DNA of 64,000 nucleotides from Medicago truncatula (lineage: Eukaryota; Streptophyta; Magnoliopsida; Fabales; Fabaceae), in assembly GCF_003473485.1 (NCBI RefSeq), contig NC_053045.1, positions 3,622,501 to 3,686,500 of the forward strand, in the 5' to 3' direction. The notes under the pieces are model-generated. The model worked only from the letters and a program-made list of their open reading frames with translations, was not told the DNA's origin and ran no database searches. Positions 1-12,500 of the stretch are shown in pieces. Numbering within the stretch: position 1 is the stretch's first letter; each line of letters opens with the position of its first letter. Both the position numbers and the translations under genes were made by a program.

Positions 1-1120
1 ACGCTTATGAAGAAAAGAGCTGCACGCTTAAGCGATCCTTGGCACGCTTAAGCGACCAATGTCCAGAGAGCATTAGATTTGCACGCTTTCTGCTCGCTTC
101 TCACACGCTTAAGCGAAGTTCATCAGCTTCATATGGATAAGGCACACGTGGCAGCTCCCAATTGGGCTTAGAAAGATATTTTGGTGGGACGCTTAAGCGA
201 CCAGAGCACGCGTAAGCGTGCAGACACGAATTATGCTCATATAAATAGTTTTTCCTTCTCTCTCTTGAGGATTATTACATTTTTATTCATATTTTCTGCA
301 TTCTAGAGAGATGTTAGGGTATTTCTAGAGAGAGAAATACAAGGCAAGGTAGTTAGGAGTAGATTCAAGCCAAGATTTGTTGAGACATCATGGATCTTGT
401 CATGGAATCTTCATCTTTTCTTCATCCTTTGCAAAGCTATCATAGACATATGTAGCTACATCCATTCTTGTGGTTTTGAGGTATTCAAACAAGCTATTAT
501 GTAATATTTTGATCATTTAATATATGGTTCTAGCTATTTATTCAATATTGTTGTTATTCTTGCTTTTATTGTTTTCTTGAGATTCAAAATGATATGAACA
601 CATACTTTTGAATCTAGAAATAGAATAACAATATATTTTAAGTTATCACTCTAGACATGGATGTTAATATTTGATAATCACTTTTAATCTAGGACTTAAT
701 GCTTTTGGGTAAATTAATTGGTTGGAAAATCGTCGATTAAGTTATCCAATCGACTTTGTGATCTTTTAAATGTTTGGGAAATCGATGTTTAAACGATCCC
801 TTAGAAATAACGATATCATTTGGACACGAATGATGTTGTCGAGTGATTGTGATAATATAGTTTAAAAAGCTAGAATCCGTTAATCGATCGAGAGATTGCA
901 GCTGTTACGCTTGGTTGATGTCTTTGACTGCAAGCGAAATAGCCCTATCTCTTCTCGTTTTACTTTTATGTCGATTAGGAAAATAGTTTTGCATAAACAA
1001 ACAATTTATATCCAAACACTTAACGTGACAAATATTGTGAAAATGCTTATGAAATACGCAACTCCCGGTGGACACATCCTATTATACTCACGTGTAAATA
1101 GTTTTATGAGAGGTAAAAAT
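1..1120. mobile_element. LTR-like remnant of a probable LTR retrotransposon
   Basis: No coding sequence is recognisable. The left part has several copies of the palindrome CGCTTAAGCG (25-34, 45-54, 106-115, 190-199, and a variant near 206-219), followed by a TATA-like CATATAAATAG near 237 and a stretch that reads like a transcribed LTR leader. Similarity to the neighbouring small-gene copy begins only near 1127, so the remnant ends just before it. The left end lies outside the window and the exact right terminus is unclear. The family is not identified; this is a fossil and the assignment is an inference. Confidence 0.35.
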
Positions 1121-1126
1121 CCTTCA

Positions 1127-1340
1127 TCACTGACAGAGGGCTGTGGAAGAGTGAAGTCTGAGTTTATGTCGATGAAAAACCTGTTCACAATATCTAGATA
1201 AACCGGACTTTTAAGGCGAGAATAGTAGTGAAGTGCTTCTTCGATGTCTAGTACGTGTTCAAGATCACCTGAATCCATCATATCTAATTCCTTCATCTTC
1301 TGTGCTAACACATGTGCTCCCTTATTCATGTTTTGTGAAT
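1127..1340 (-). pseudogene. 3' fragment copy of the small plant gene at 6662-7279
   Basis: About 210 bp are roughly 93% identical to the 3' half of the gene at 6662-7279 on the same strand. The shared part encodes the NKGAHVLAQKMK ... LHYYSRLKSPVYLDIV ... FFIDINSDF segment. Upstream of the GAATTC at about 1335 the sequence stops resembling the gene, so the first ~120 codons are absent. At the other end the frame runs into unrelated LTR-like sequence after SDFTLPQPS. It is best read as a truncated tandem or segmental duplicate. Together with the full copy it brackets the P450 gene. Expression is unlikely because it has no start region of its own. Confidence 0.75.
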
Positions 1341-1751
1341 TCTATTGCAAAAGGGGCTAAATATGAGAGGGGGGACTTTAGCTTTTTTTTTTAATAGGAG
1401 GTCAAAATCGCTACACTTTGAAAGTTAAAGGGTGAAAAGGGCGTTTAAGCCTTAAAATTAATTCAACTAATCATTTCCTTAAGCATCATGTGCAAACCAA
1501 AAACGACAATTAAAATGAAATGGTTGAAGTAGTTAACAAAGAAGAAAATGTCTTCAGCTAAAAATAAGTTTATATTAGTATTATTAAATTATTCTAAAAG
1601 AGGTGACAGCTATAGAGTAGTTAACAGATAAAAAAAAATGTCTTCAGCAACAATAGTTGGAGAATGGAGTATTTATTATATTAAACAAACTTTCAATATT
1701 GTTTTGGAACGTTTACTTCTAATCTGATACAAAATGAAACAACAATAGGTA
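1331..1751. other. P450 upstream region, no gene seen
   Basis: AT-rich sequence with short A and T runs between the gene fragment and the P450 start codon. It presumably holds the P450 promoter, but I cannot place a TATA box with confidence. Confidence 0.4.
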
Positions 1752-4349
1752 ATGGAAGAGGTTAATTTGTGTATGAGAATGAGCATAGTTATTGAAGTTC
1801 TTGTGATGGCTCTAGGAGCAGTTTTGGTTTCATTGATCCATTTTTTGAATGTTTTGATTTTGAGACCAAGATCACTAAGAGCAAAGCTTCATAGGCAAGG
1901 TATTGATGGTCCTTCTCCTCATTTCTACTTTGGTAACATCAAAGAAATGAAGACCCTTTTACTCCAACAACAATCTCAAGTCAAACAAAAAAAACAAGAA
2001 GAACATGGTTTTGTTTCTATATCTCATAGCTGGACTACAACTTTGCTCCCTCATATTCACAAGTGGACAAACCAATATGGTCAACTACTTTGTCCTCTCT
2101 CATACTTATTTGTTTTGACTTTTTGAGAAAACATTCATTGACCATCATTATCATCATACTAACTTTTTATGTTCCATGTTTGGTTTTGATTATATTTTTT
2201 TTTACTCAAAGTTTTGATTAAATTTTAAGAGGCTAAAAATCTAAAATGGTTTTTTTTATTAAACTCCCCCTGCCCTTCACTTGATTAAACAAGTTTACAC
2301 TTGCAATAATCAAATATAAGAAATAAATACTAAGGCTCCAAAAGAAAAAGCAAGAAAAATTAATCTTTTGCAAGAATTGCTATATTGGTTAGTCTCTTGG
2401 AATTTAACAGTAGCAGGTTAATATGATTTTAATGTTATTATTTTGAAGTTCAGAACTTTAATTTTATACATGCAGGTCCCACATATTTGTTTTCTACTGG
2501 GAGTATACAATGGTTAATGGTGACAGATATGGAGATGGTGAAGGAAATTATCCTAAACACCTCTTTGAATCTTGGAAAGCCTTCTCATCTTTCCATAGAT
2601 ATGGGACCACTCCTTGGCCAAGGTATAATATCATCAAGTGGTCCGATTTGGGCACATCAGAGAAAGATAATTGCGCCTGAGTTGTACCTAGACAAGGTGA
2701 AGGTAAGTGGAATTTGAATAAATCGTCATTGTTAGGCGATGAACTATTTAGTACAAATTTTCGTCATATAGCGGCTATAGAACTATAGTATAGTGGAATT
2801 TGCACAAAACGCTATTTCTTCGCAATCCGCAATTGACAACACTAATGGTATTGCTGTCACATACAACTAACTGCTTATAAATGTTGATTAAAATAGCATT
2901 CTAATAATTTTCTTTTTATGTAAATTATGTTGAAGGCAATGGTTGATCAAATAGTTGACTCCACAGATATAATGCTAAGATCTTGGGAGAGTAGAATTGA
3001 AAGTGATGGAGTAGTTTCAGAGATAAAAATTGACGAAGATCTGCGAAGCTTGTCAGCTGACATAATTGCTAGAGTTTGTTTTGGGAGCAATTATGTCAAA
3101 GGAAAAGAAATATTCACAAAGCTTAGGGATCTTCTAAAACTCCTCTCCAAGATATATGTTGGAATTCCTGGTTTTAGGTATTCATGATCATTAAAAAACT
3201 GTTTTTATATTTATCATGTATTCATATATTATTATTTTCTTGTTCTTGTTAACTATGATAATAATGTGAAGATGATATCATGATCTGTTTTAGATACTTG
3301 CCAAACAAAAGCAATAGACAGATATGGAGATTGGAGGAAGAGATTAACTCAAATATATCAAAGCTCGTAAAACAGCGCCAAGAGGAAGGTCGCGAGCAAG
3401 ATCTCTTGCAAATGATACTTGAGGGTGCTAAGAATTGTGAGGGGAGTGATGGCCTGTTGTCAAATTCAGTCACACGAGACAGGTTCATTATAGATAACTG
3501 CAAAACTATATTCTTCGCTGGACACGATACTACCTCAATTACAGCGTCATGGTGCTTAATGTTGTTAGCTACATACCAAGATTGGCAAGATCGTGTTCGT
3601 GCGGAGGTGCTTGAAGTTTGTGGAAATGATAATCTAGATGCAAATATACTTAGAAGCATGAAAACGGTACGTTTTACACCAAATCTAAATGTTTCTATGA
3701 AAAATTAAATCTATTGTCCTTCAGATTGATCATATCGATCTTAGATTTCAGCATGGCGAGGGAAATCCATTTAAGAATTTTTTTTATTGGAAACAATATG
3801 TAAATAACATATATTGAATTCCATCTTGTCTATGTGTAAGAGGGGACAAAGACATATTCATCATGTCATTTTAGATATTCTTATGCATTAAGTAAATCTT
3901 CTATAAAATTGTTGCGTTTGCAGTTAACCATGGTGATTCAAGAGACTTTGAGGCTTTATCCGCCAGCAGTATTTCTCACCAGAACAGCTTTCCAAGATAT
4001 TAACATAAAAGGTATCAAAGTTCCAAAAGGAATGAATATTCAGATTCCAATCCCAATATTGCAGCATGACATTGATATTTGGGGGGCCGATGCACACGAG
4101 TTCAATCCTGAAAGATTTGCAAATGGTGTGCTTAGAGCCTGCAAGATTCCACAAGCTTATATGCCATTTGGAATCGGTTCTCGTGTCTGTCCAGGACAGC
4201 ATTTATCCATGATAGAATTGAAGGTGTTTTTGTCGCTTATTCTGTCAAAGTTTCATGTCTCTCTTTCATCAAGTTACTGTCATTCACCGGCCATTCGCTT
4301 GCTTACAGAACCTGGTCATGGAGTTGTTCTCAAAATGACAAGAGTTTAA
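1752..4349 (+). CDS. Cytochrome P450, CYP714-like (5 exons, 531 aa)
   Basis: Exons 1752-2079, 2476-2702, 2936-3177, 3294-3666 and 3924-4349 join in frame through GT-AG introns to 531 codons, the normal length for a plant P450. An N-terminal hydrophobic anchor (about residues 10-35) points to the ER membrane. The oxygen-binding I-helix motif AGHDTT lies at 341-346, the K-helix ETLR at 397-400, PERF at 452-455 and the heme loop FGIGSRVCPG at about 472-481 with the cysteine ligand at 479, so all catalytic motifs are intact. The stretch LRAKLHRQGIDGPSP and the YGPTYLFSTGS segment are typical of family CYP714 in clan 72. Known members include gibberellin-deactivating enzymes (EUI, ELA1/2), while others oxidise triterpenoids; the substrate here cannot be told from sequence. 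The start is the first Met before the anchor. Confidence 0.92.
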
Positions 4350-5445
4350 GCAACAATGTAATTAAAATACTTCTCCCGTTGTTCGTTAGGTTTCCTTTTT
4401 CATTTTCCTTGTGAAGGTTACTATTATAGTAATAATTAATAAGACAAACAGTTCTCTTTCAAATCAATGATGAGAACAACATGTGCAATGTTATCACCTA
4501 GGACTTTTGAACCATTTGCATTTCTCTTTTGCTTTTTCACTTTTAAGAGTGTTTTTTTTATAGTATGGATTATGATGAAAAGGGAAATGAAGGAGATATA
4601 TGCTTCTGTACCACTCATGTCTCATGGAAATGTGACAGAATTTGCTCCAAGTGTGCATAATTGAAATTGAGTTCTTAATGTGCATCTTTTGGAACATAGA
4701 CTTTATATCATGTCTTTTAATTCTTCCATAAATGTGGACACTGTATTATATTTTTCTATATCAATCAAGGGTTTGCTTAAACAGGTCTAGCCTATAAAAA
4801 AAAATAAAAAATAATTGAAGTCCAGGGTTGATTTATTACTTGTCTGCATAGGTTTTTCAATATTAATATGACCTTTTCGAAGGTGTGATCTGACCTGTTA
4901 GCATGCTTATAGGTAAGCTTCGACTGTCAGACTGGGTTTTATTTATAAAGTCTAAATGAAACTTTTGACCAAAGTCTAAGTGTAATTTGATGATATGATA
5001 TAAACATTTTTAAGATAGTATAACCTAACTATTTTCCACTCAAAAAAACAACCTTAACTATTTAGAGTCTCTCAGTGAAATGATTGTTTATGCATTAGTA
5101 ATGTATTTAAATTGGTCCTTAATTTATACATATATGAGCTTAAAGGTTTAGCTATGTATTTAGACTAACATGGTTGAATTGTTGAAAATGTAAATAAATA
5201 AATATCATATACTATCAACTCACCAGTGTAATTAGCCATGCTTCTTCCTATTTTTTTATGTCTCTACGATTACGATTGAGGCTGCATTAAGCCATGATTA
5301 TCTCCATAGTTTTCAAGAATCGGCACATAACCGCAATTTAAAACCCTGATTGGAGCTGCTGAAATGAAACTGCATATTTCAGCTTAGAAAAAGTTCCTTT
5401 ATAGAGAGCTTATAAGTGATTTATATTGTGATCTTAGCCCAAATG
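4350..5445. other. P450 3' flank and intergenic DNA
   Basis: AT-rich DNA holding the P450 3' UTR. Short open frames here have no recognisable similarity, and I see no gene or clear repeat. Confidence 0.4.
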
Positions 5446-6056
5446 TAAGGGTAGGCATGCCCATCGAAAACCGTCTCTATAACTTCAATGGAACTAATGA
5501 ACCTTACTGAATTTCTAAATGTACTAAGATCAAGATGCAAGGAAACTGATGCATTATCCACGTCAGCATCAGCATATTCATCACATGCCTCAACTTCTTC
5601 CTTAGTTGAAGAGCAACAAGAAATCACTATGGACTCCGGGGAATCTCTAACGAATTTTGGGACGTTACACTACCGAACCTTACTGAATTTCTAAATGTAC
5701 TAAGATCAAGATGCAAGGAAAGTGATGCATTATCCACGTCAGCATCAGCATATTCATCACATGCCTCAACTTCTTCCTTAGTTGAAGAGCAACAAGAAAT
5801 CACTATGGACTCCGGGGAATCTCTAACGAATTTCGGGACGTTACACCACCGCGGACTATTACAAGGTAAAGGAATCCTCTATGCAGTTCAGCAGCTAATG
5901 GAAGGGGAAAAAACCAGATACTGGGTTCAAGAATACGCATCTAATCGTACTTTGTTCCATCAAGATTTTGCCCTTGCAATGATGAAACTCTCCGATCTCC
6001 GAGTTTTGACAAAGCCTATGGGACAGATTCGGCGCAGTTGTTCAAAAGTTGCATGA
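5446..6056 (+). pseudogene. Class III peroxidase 3' pseudogene with internal tandem duplication
   Basis: The sequence encodes recognisable C-terminal peroxidase blocks: IENRLYNFNGTNEP, then TEFLNVLRSRC, then GKGILYAVQQLMEGEKTR and the terminal DFALAMMKLSDLRVL ... GQIRRSCSKVA followed by a stop. In secretory plant peroxidases the corresponding block reads ADQQLM; here the Asp is Val. The upstream half with the distal and proximal heme histidines is missing. A 176-bp segment (about 5507-5682, repeated at about 5683-5858) is duplicated in tandem at roughly 97% identity. Because 176 is not a multiple of three, the copies lie in different frames. A further frame change separates NEP from TEFL. It is therefore a dead 3' remnant of a peroxidase gene. 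Confidence 0.85.
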
Positions 6057-6661
6057 CAGTGCTGTTAAGAACTGTCTCATAATTTTGTATACATTAACAT
6101 TCAACTTAATAACTGTAAATTTGTATCAGCTAGAAACAATAAAATAGTGTCATGTTTTCTAACACTCTTATCAAATCACTAAACAAAATCAGAGAGAAAG
6201 TATATAAAGATCAAGTATCTTTGAGTAAAAAATAAAGATGATTGACTTATTTGAACTTATCCACTAGCATAAGCACTTGTGAGACCTTATGGAAACAACT
6301 TATGACATGTCCATAAGTTGTTTTCAGCTTAGCTCCATAAGCTCTCTAAGATAGCTTCTTGAAAACAGCTTATATGAAAACAGTTCATTCTATCTTTAGT
6401 TATTGAAATAATTTATTTATAAGCACTTATAAAATCGGAAAACAGGGAAGCAAGAAACATAGAGATCAATATATTGTAGAAAACATAAAGCTCTAACCAG
6501 TGGAAAAAAATAAATAAGAAAGCTTTAAACAATGGGAACAAAACCAAATAAAGTAAATAGTACAGAAAACTAGAGGAAATGAAAATAAGAGGCACAAAAT
6601 AGTGATGTAGAATTGGTTTTTCCTATACACTAGAACATGCTTTGCATTGAGATTAAATTAT
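6057..6661. other. Intergenic DNA, no gene seen
   Basis: AT-rich spacer between the peroxidase remnant and the convergent small gene. It contains scattered 'cataagc'/'gcttatg'-type short inverted motifs around 6260-6440 but nothing I can classify. Confidence 0.35.
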
Positions 6662-7279
6662 TTATCTTTTATGTAACTGAACTGGACCAAGTCTTTCCTT
6701 TGAGCTTTTGAAGCTGGCAGAAGGCTGTGGAAAAGTAAAGTCTGAGTTTATGTCGATGAAAAACCTGTCCACAATATCGAGATAAACTGGACTTTTAAGG
6801 CGAGAATAGTAGTGAAGTGCTTCTTCTATGTCTAGCACATGTTCAAGATCACCTGATTCCATCATATCCATTTTCTTCATCTTCTGTGCTAACACATGTG
6901 CTCCCTTATTCGTGTTTTGTGAATTCAGATCCTCCTTTTTCCTCAGTTGTGATTGTACGCTACCTTCATAAGCGCTTTTTTGTGGACTTCGTTTCGAAAA
7001 ACACACGAAGTTTCCACTTCTTGCAGCATCTTCCATTGCAGGCTCTTTTCCTTTACCAAACATCTTCATTGTGCTGAGATCAGATTGCAAGATATCATAG
7101 AACTCATTGTAGAATTGGTCACTTGAGTAAGCTTTTGCATTGTCCATATTACAAAGGAAATTGAAGGAAAGAGATCTTGGAAGTTTTTGGTACCCTCCAG
7201 AGAAAAAAGACCTGAAGTTTTTTAGCCTTTTGTTAAAGAAACTTTTGGTCTTGTGAATGGTTTTTCTTAGGTGCACCAT
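6662..7279 (-). CDS. Plant-specific basic protein of unknown function (205 aa)
   Basis: A single open frame of 205 codons from ATG at 7279. The N-terminus is strongly basic (MVHLRKTIHKTKSFFNKRLK), followed by SFFSGGYQKLPRSLSFNFL. The C-terminal part carries the conserved-looking block DLEHVLDIEEALHYYSRL and PVYLDIVDRFFIDINSDF. I recognise the architecture as that of a small plant-only family of uncharacterised proteins. The C-terminal block is faintly like the short end of OVATE-family (OFP17-like) proteins, but that is from memory and weak. It has no membrane segment and no catalytic motif. A truncated copy of its 3' half lies at 1127-1340. Confidence 0.65.
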   Translation of the reverse strand: MVHLRKTIHKTKSFFNKRLKNFRSFFSGGYQKLPRSLSFNFLCNMDNAKAYSSDQFYNEFYDILQSDLSTMKMFGKGKEPAMEDAARSGNFVCFSKRSPQKSAYEGSVQSQLRKKEDLNSQNTNKGAHVLAQKMKKMDMMESGDLEHVLDIEEALHYYSRLKSPVYLDIVDRFFIDINSDFTFPQPSASFKSSKERLGPVQLHKR

Positions 7280-9568
7280 TGTGAAAGAATGTGGCTCTCT
7301 CTAAATGGCGTTGTCTTCTAGAGCTGTCATAGTTTTAATCTGGTTTAGCTCTTGTATAATCTCCAATTTTGTCCTAATTCAGATTCCAAAATTAATAGAT
7401 GTGGACATGATGATAACTTGTTTGTTACTATCACTAAAAACACGAGCAAAGTGTTTCATTCTGTCCCTATCAAACTCCCTCTCAGCTCGTGGCTATATGA
7501 TAATATAAATAATTAAGGGTTCTTTGATTTTTGTTTTTATTTTCAATGTTTATAATTAAAAGTAAAAATAAGAAATGAATACAAAGAATGAAAACAAAGA
7601 TCAAACAAGGGATCAAGATTCTGGTCACTGTCATGGTGGTGGTTACTCAGATGAACATATTTAAAGAAAAGTTTACAAGTTTGATGATTTTGATATTTAG
7701 AGTTCTAGATTTTGACAATGTGCTGTCAAAAGGCATTGATATTACAACAATTTGCACTTCGTCTGCTTCACTCGTTACGCTTTCAGATCCACTCGCTCTG
7801 CTGCGCTACATTCGAGCGTCTGTTTACTTATCAACGAATATATGTCACTTATTAACATAGTTGCCAACTGTTAATTTGTAGGTGTAACTTTTTGGTACTA
7901 CAAAATCAATTTTAAACGATCTCAACCGTTAATTTGTGTGACGCAATTACTACATTAAATTCAAATCCTTCTAATATGAGAACACATGTAGACTTTGATC
8001 CAAAATTAATGCACCAACAAAGCAGATTCAACTCACTTCTTTTTAACAGAAAATTCAGTATGTATCACTGAAAATAATTAATGTCACACATTCTATAGTC
8101 AGAAGCACTTATTTAATTTGCAAAAACAAGAGATGTATGGTCCACATTCTATAGTAAAGTTGGCAATGAGAAGAGAGCATTCCATTTACTGCAATGAATG
8201 ACCCTATTGGACACTTGCCATAGTTTCAATGACTCTCCCACCCACCTCTTTCCTAAATTATGAAGTTATAGCGACTAGTCTTTCAACATATTGGCATTAT
8301 CTGTTGCTTTCTTGAAAAATTGTGTCCAGTGGAAAGCTACTGAACTTTGGCTACTGACATAACTTTGAAAGCACAAACATGGATTATAAGGACATAACGG
8401 AACAGTATATCTTATACATGAGGATGACCATGATTTGACAAACTGATTCTACAGATGAATTATTTCAACTTAGGATAACCCATGTATACATAGGAGGGAG
8501 AGTGAGTTACCCTGACACTTTATATAGGCTTATCTAAAAAAGAAGATAACCATGGTATAGTTGTATTGTTTATTTAATCAGACTTCGTGCTAGTAACGGA
8601 AAAAACAAAAAAAAAAAATCGTTTACAAAGTGTTGGCCTAACACACTCTTCTTCCCAAGTTATTAGTTTTAAAAAGTCATCTTTAAACAAAAAAAAAAAA
8701 AAAAAAAAAAAGGCTTCTTAGGGTATCTCAGTGTGTAATGACCAAGACTAATTTTCACACACAAATCAGCTCGAAGCCATAACCACACATTTAGTGCATG
8801 TTTGGTATTCGGTATCATGGTTAACATATCAGAGTCACAGTGACTCACTGCAATTCTGACATACCCACTGTGATATCAAACATGCACTTAAAATCTAAAT
8901 TGCTTCTCGATTGGACCACATCAATTTGATAAAAATTAAAAAATAAATTTCTATCCAAGTATATACACCTTTTTTTTTAATTATTTTTTTTGGTCAACAC
9001 CTTTTTTTAATTTAATCAGTAAAAAAAGTCATGTGAAACAAATATTATAGCATTAATTCTAACATAAATTGTAGAGATTAATATTATATTAAGAAGTGAA
9101 GAAAACTAATTATATACTTCGGATATTCAAACTAAAAGTAATTTCTTAGACTAAGTGTAAAATGATATGTAAGCCTTAGCTTATTTATATCAATAGTTAA
9201 CTTTTTCTAACAAATTAATCTCATCTAAAATTTATATATTCTATTTTTTAATATTGAACATTGAAATATCACATGGTATAATTCCTTAGTAAATGAGGTC
9301 TTGAGTCAAATGTTATACTATTTACAACCATTATCTTATTATTGAATTGGAGATTCATCCACTAGTAAATATCTAGGGAGGCTATGAACATGATCATAAG
9401 AGTCAATTGAACCTGCTGTGCAATTTCTCCTTGTTCTATCTTTTCGTGAAAAATATTTATGTTAAGTACTAGTAAAAAGTATTACCAAATCAGGATAGAG
9501 TTGAGTTATAAATGAATGAATGAATAAATATAATGGAAATCACGGCTTTGCAAGATCTAATGCAGTGA
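7280..9568. other. Long intergenic spacer
   Basis: About 2.3 kb of AT-rich DNA with no convincing gene. It holds A-tracts (one of about 23 A at 8688-8710), a foldback near 8791-8890, and the 3' flank of the helicase gene at its right end. The short open frames at 7305-7860 have no similarity I recognise. Confidence 0.4.
8791..8890. mobile_element. Short foldback MITE-like element
   Basis: The ends form an inverted repeat: TTAGTGCATGTTTGGTAT on the left and TGATATCAAACATGCAC followed by TTAA on the right, about 100 bp in all. The GTGCATGTTTGG terminus is common in small plant foldback elements, and a similar end-like stretch occurs near 19540. I see no clear target-site duplication. Confidence 0.5.
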
Positions 9569-12500
9569 CTATTGGCAACATGTCTTTTTGAGTTTGAAAA
9601 ACTGACTCAGCAACTTATGCACTTCCCCATAGTTTCTGGAAGAAGAAACGAGGCGGTCTTTTATCCAGTTGGGGAGCTTGGTGGTTGGGTGGGTAAAGCT
9701 CCTTTTTGAGGAATCAGATGCATACCTTGTGTCAACTAATAAAATAGCTGCATAGTCATTGATGTGACGAATTGCTCTACCTAAAACATAAACAAGCATT
9801 TATCAATGAAAAGGTTGGTGGAAAAACCTGTTAAGATTTAGGTACACAGTGCACAACACACAGGAAATCCATAAAGATGCTAAACAGTCATTATTTCTTA
9901 ATAAGTACTGGAAAACCGTAATGTTTTAGAGATGTGCAATTCAATGAAGTAGTGGATCCTCCGAGAGGTTTAACTCTCACTGTATGCAGCATCAAACATC
10001 TTAATCGAGACTATAGGGTTATTTGAAAGTACCGCCAGTTTAGTCTTTGAGATTGTACACATAACACGATTTGGTCATTGTAGCGAAATTTCAAAATGAT
10101 CTTAAAATAAAATGAAAAAAAAAAAAATCACTATCACGATTGTCTCCATGTGATAGCAATAATTTCAAATTTTAAGATCACTTTATAATATGTTAATTAC
10201 AAAGATCAAATTGTCAGATTCCTATAATTTCAATGATTCATTCATCTTATTTTTCAACAAACAATTTAAAGTAGCGACAATTCCACGAATCAGTGCTTAA
10301 TCTTTTGAGATATTTACACTGCAAAATTAAATTTTTGGGATTATTGTGAGCACATACCTATTGATTGATTTACAGCTTTCATGCAGAGATTCTCATAATA
10401 CTCTTTTCCCCTGTGACTGCAACTTCTTAATATGTCAAAGCCACCTTGTATATCTCCACCATATACATCATAACTAGCAGAAAAACCAGGATTTTCAAGG
10501 AACTTGGAATTTCTAAAACCATCAATATGTTTTATCCTCTCCAATAACTCAATGTCAGATGGGCTAGCATATGGCAGACCAACCATGATTATGCATCGAC
10601 CCATTCCATCACTCAAGTTGATCCCTTCAGATAACTTTGCACCAACAACAGCTAGGAGTACTGCACCAGTATGAGATGCTTGGTTCACTTCGGAATTCAC
10701 ACTTGATGGAGTATAAATGGTATCTTTATATTCCTTGAGAACAGATTCAACGTCCATATTGTTTCTAGGCTCTCTAAAGACACGCTTCCTCTTTGTAATC
10801 CTTTCGAGGATGCCAGAAGATTCCCAGTTTTCATACACTCTACTTTCATAATCAAAAGAAGGGAAGAAGACCACAATTCCTTGAGGAACCACAGTCACCA
10901 AGTTGCATAACAAAAGACCTAGTTCTTGCATCTGTAATACACAAGATGCGCCATAATTAGTTATTTTTCACATTTAATAGGTTCATATGGTTCTAAAAAG
11001 ATGGTTCTAATTTTTTTTACTCATAAAAAGTTTCATGAATTGTTGTTGCGTTTCTTTTCCACAATGCAAAACAATTGATCCAAATTTTGTGTTAACTATT
11101 AAAATAATTTTGGTTTCTATTGTTATTTCAAAAATATCAAAAAACAATTTCTGCTCTTTCTTTTTCAATTGAAAAACCTTTTAGCTATAAGAATGGTAGA
11201 TGAGAGCAATGATATGCTCACCATGTCTGCCGAGCTCCTGGAGCTGTAGCTAAAATCAAAAGAGCGACCAGTAGGTCCACAGGAAACTGCAATTGGCAAA
11301 ATGCTCTCTGGAGGGACAATATGACCACAAGAAAAGAAATGCAACTTATTTGGTGGTAACCATGGAAAGAGTCTCTCCCTTGTCTCTTCTATTGGCTGAA
11401 GTGTTCCCCCTACTAACACGACAGCATGTGCTTCATCTACAATCTATTGAAAGTTTCAAAGTTATCATTTATGTTACCCATTATTTGTAAGTAAAATAAA
11501 ATAGCACTATAAAGTCCTTTTCTAATTAACACAAACCTCGGAGAAAATCTTCTCTGCACTGAGCATAACATATTTAATATATCCTTGACCTTGCTTCCTT
11601 GAGCTTGTTGAACTAGACCTGGAAATTATCATCCGTCCATCACTGTCCTTGTTAACCAGTGATAGCAACATGGCAGCTAATGACTGGAAAGCGGACTGAC
11701 AGCTTCCATCTTCACCATGTTCCCCTGTTATATTAAGTGCTGATACCTTCTCCAATGTAGCCATCTTTTCTCCATAACCACTAACCTGGAAAATAAAGTA
11801 AACTTTTACATAAAAAAATGACAACAGAAGATTCAGAAGCATCACATGGAATTCTGTTGTGTCAGAAGAAAATTAAAATATTTAGTAGCGAGATTCACCT
11901 TGTGCATGATATTGCTTTCCTTTATGTACGTTAGCAATTTGACCAAGTTGATATTATCAATATTTAGTTCAAATACAAAATCATTGATGGCCATAGTAAA
12001 ATCGGAGGCTCTCCTTTCTTCAGAAGCCTGTTCTGTATCACGGCATGAATCCATGAGATTTCCATCTTTCTCATTTACTAGTACTCGGAGAAATGCTTGT
12101 ATAAGGACCATCAGAGTTTGAATATATCTCCTATTAGCAGGTCCCAAAAGGTTCCGGAATCTCACAAAGTACCGCTCTATATGGCGATGCACATTCTCTA
12201 GCTGTACAAACAGAGAACTATCATCTATCAATGCACGGTAAAATCAAAACTAAACATCCAAAACATTGGTGTCTAAATGAAATAACTCTTGTGATGTTTA
12301 ACACTAAAGACACAATAATTGACTAATAAATGTATCAAGATTCAAAATCCTTAAAACCCCTTCATTTTGTAAGATTTCAAATCAATCAACCCCAAATGAA
12401 ACCTAGCCTTAGTTCATATGATTGGGAAGGCTGAGAATTTGGGTAGAGTCCTCAAGTTAAAATTTTGGTAGTTGCTTCGTCATCCCACGAAAAATACAAA

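Noticed and set aside
9950-10260. A possible MITE in the last intron of the helicase gene
   Set aside because: Short stretches ('tttgagattgtacacataac', 'tcaaattttaagatcac') suggest an inverted arrangement, but I could not find paired termini or a target duplication.
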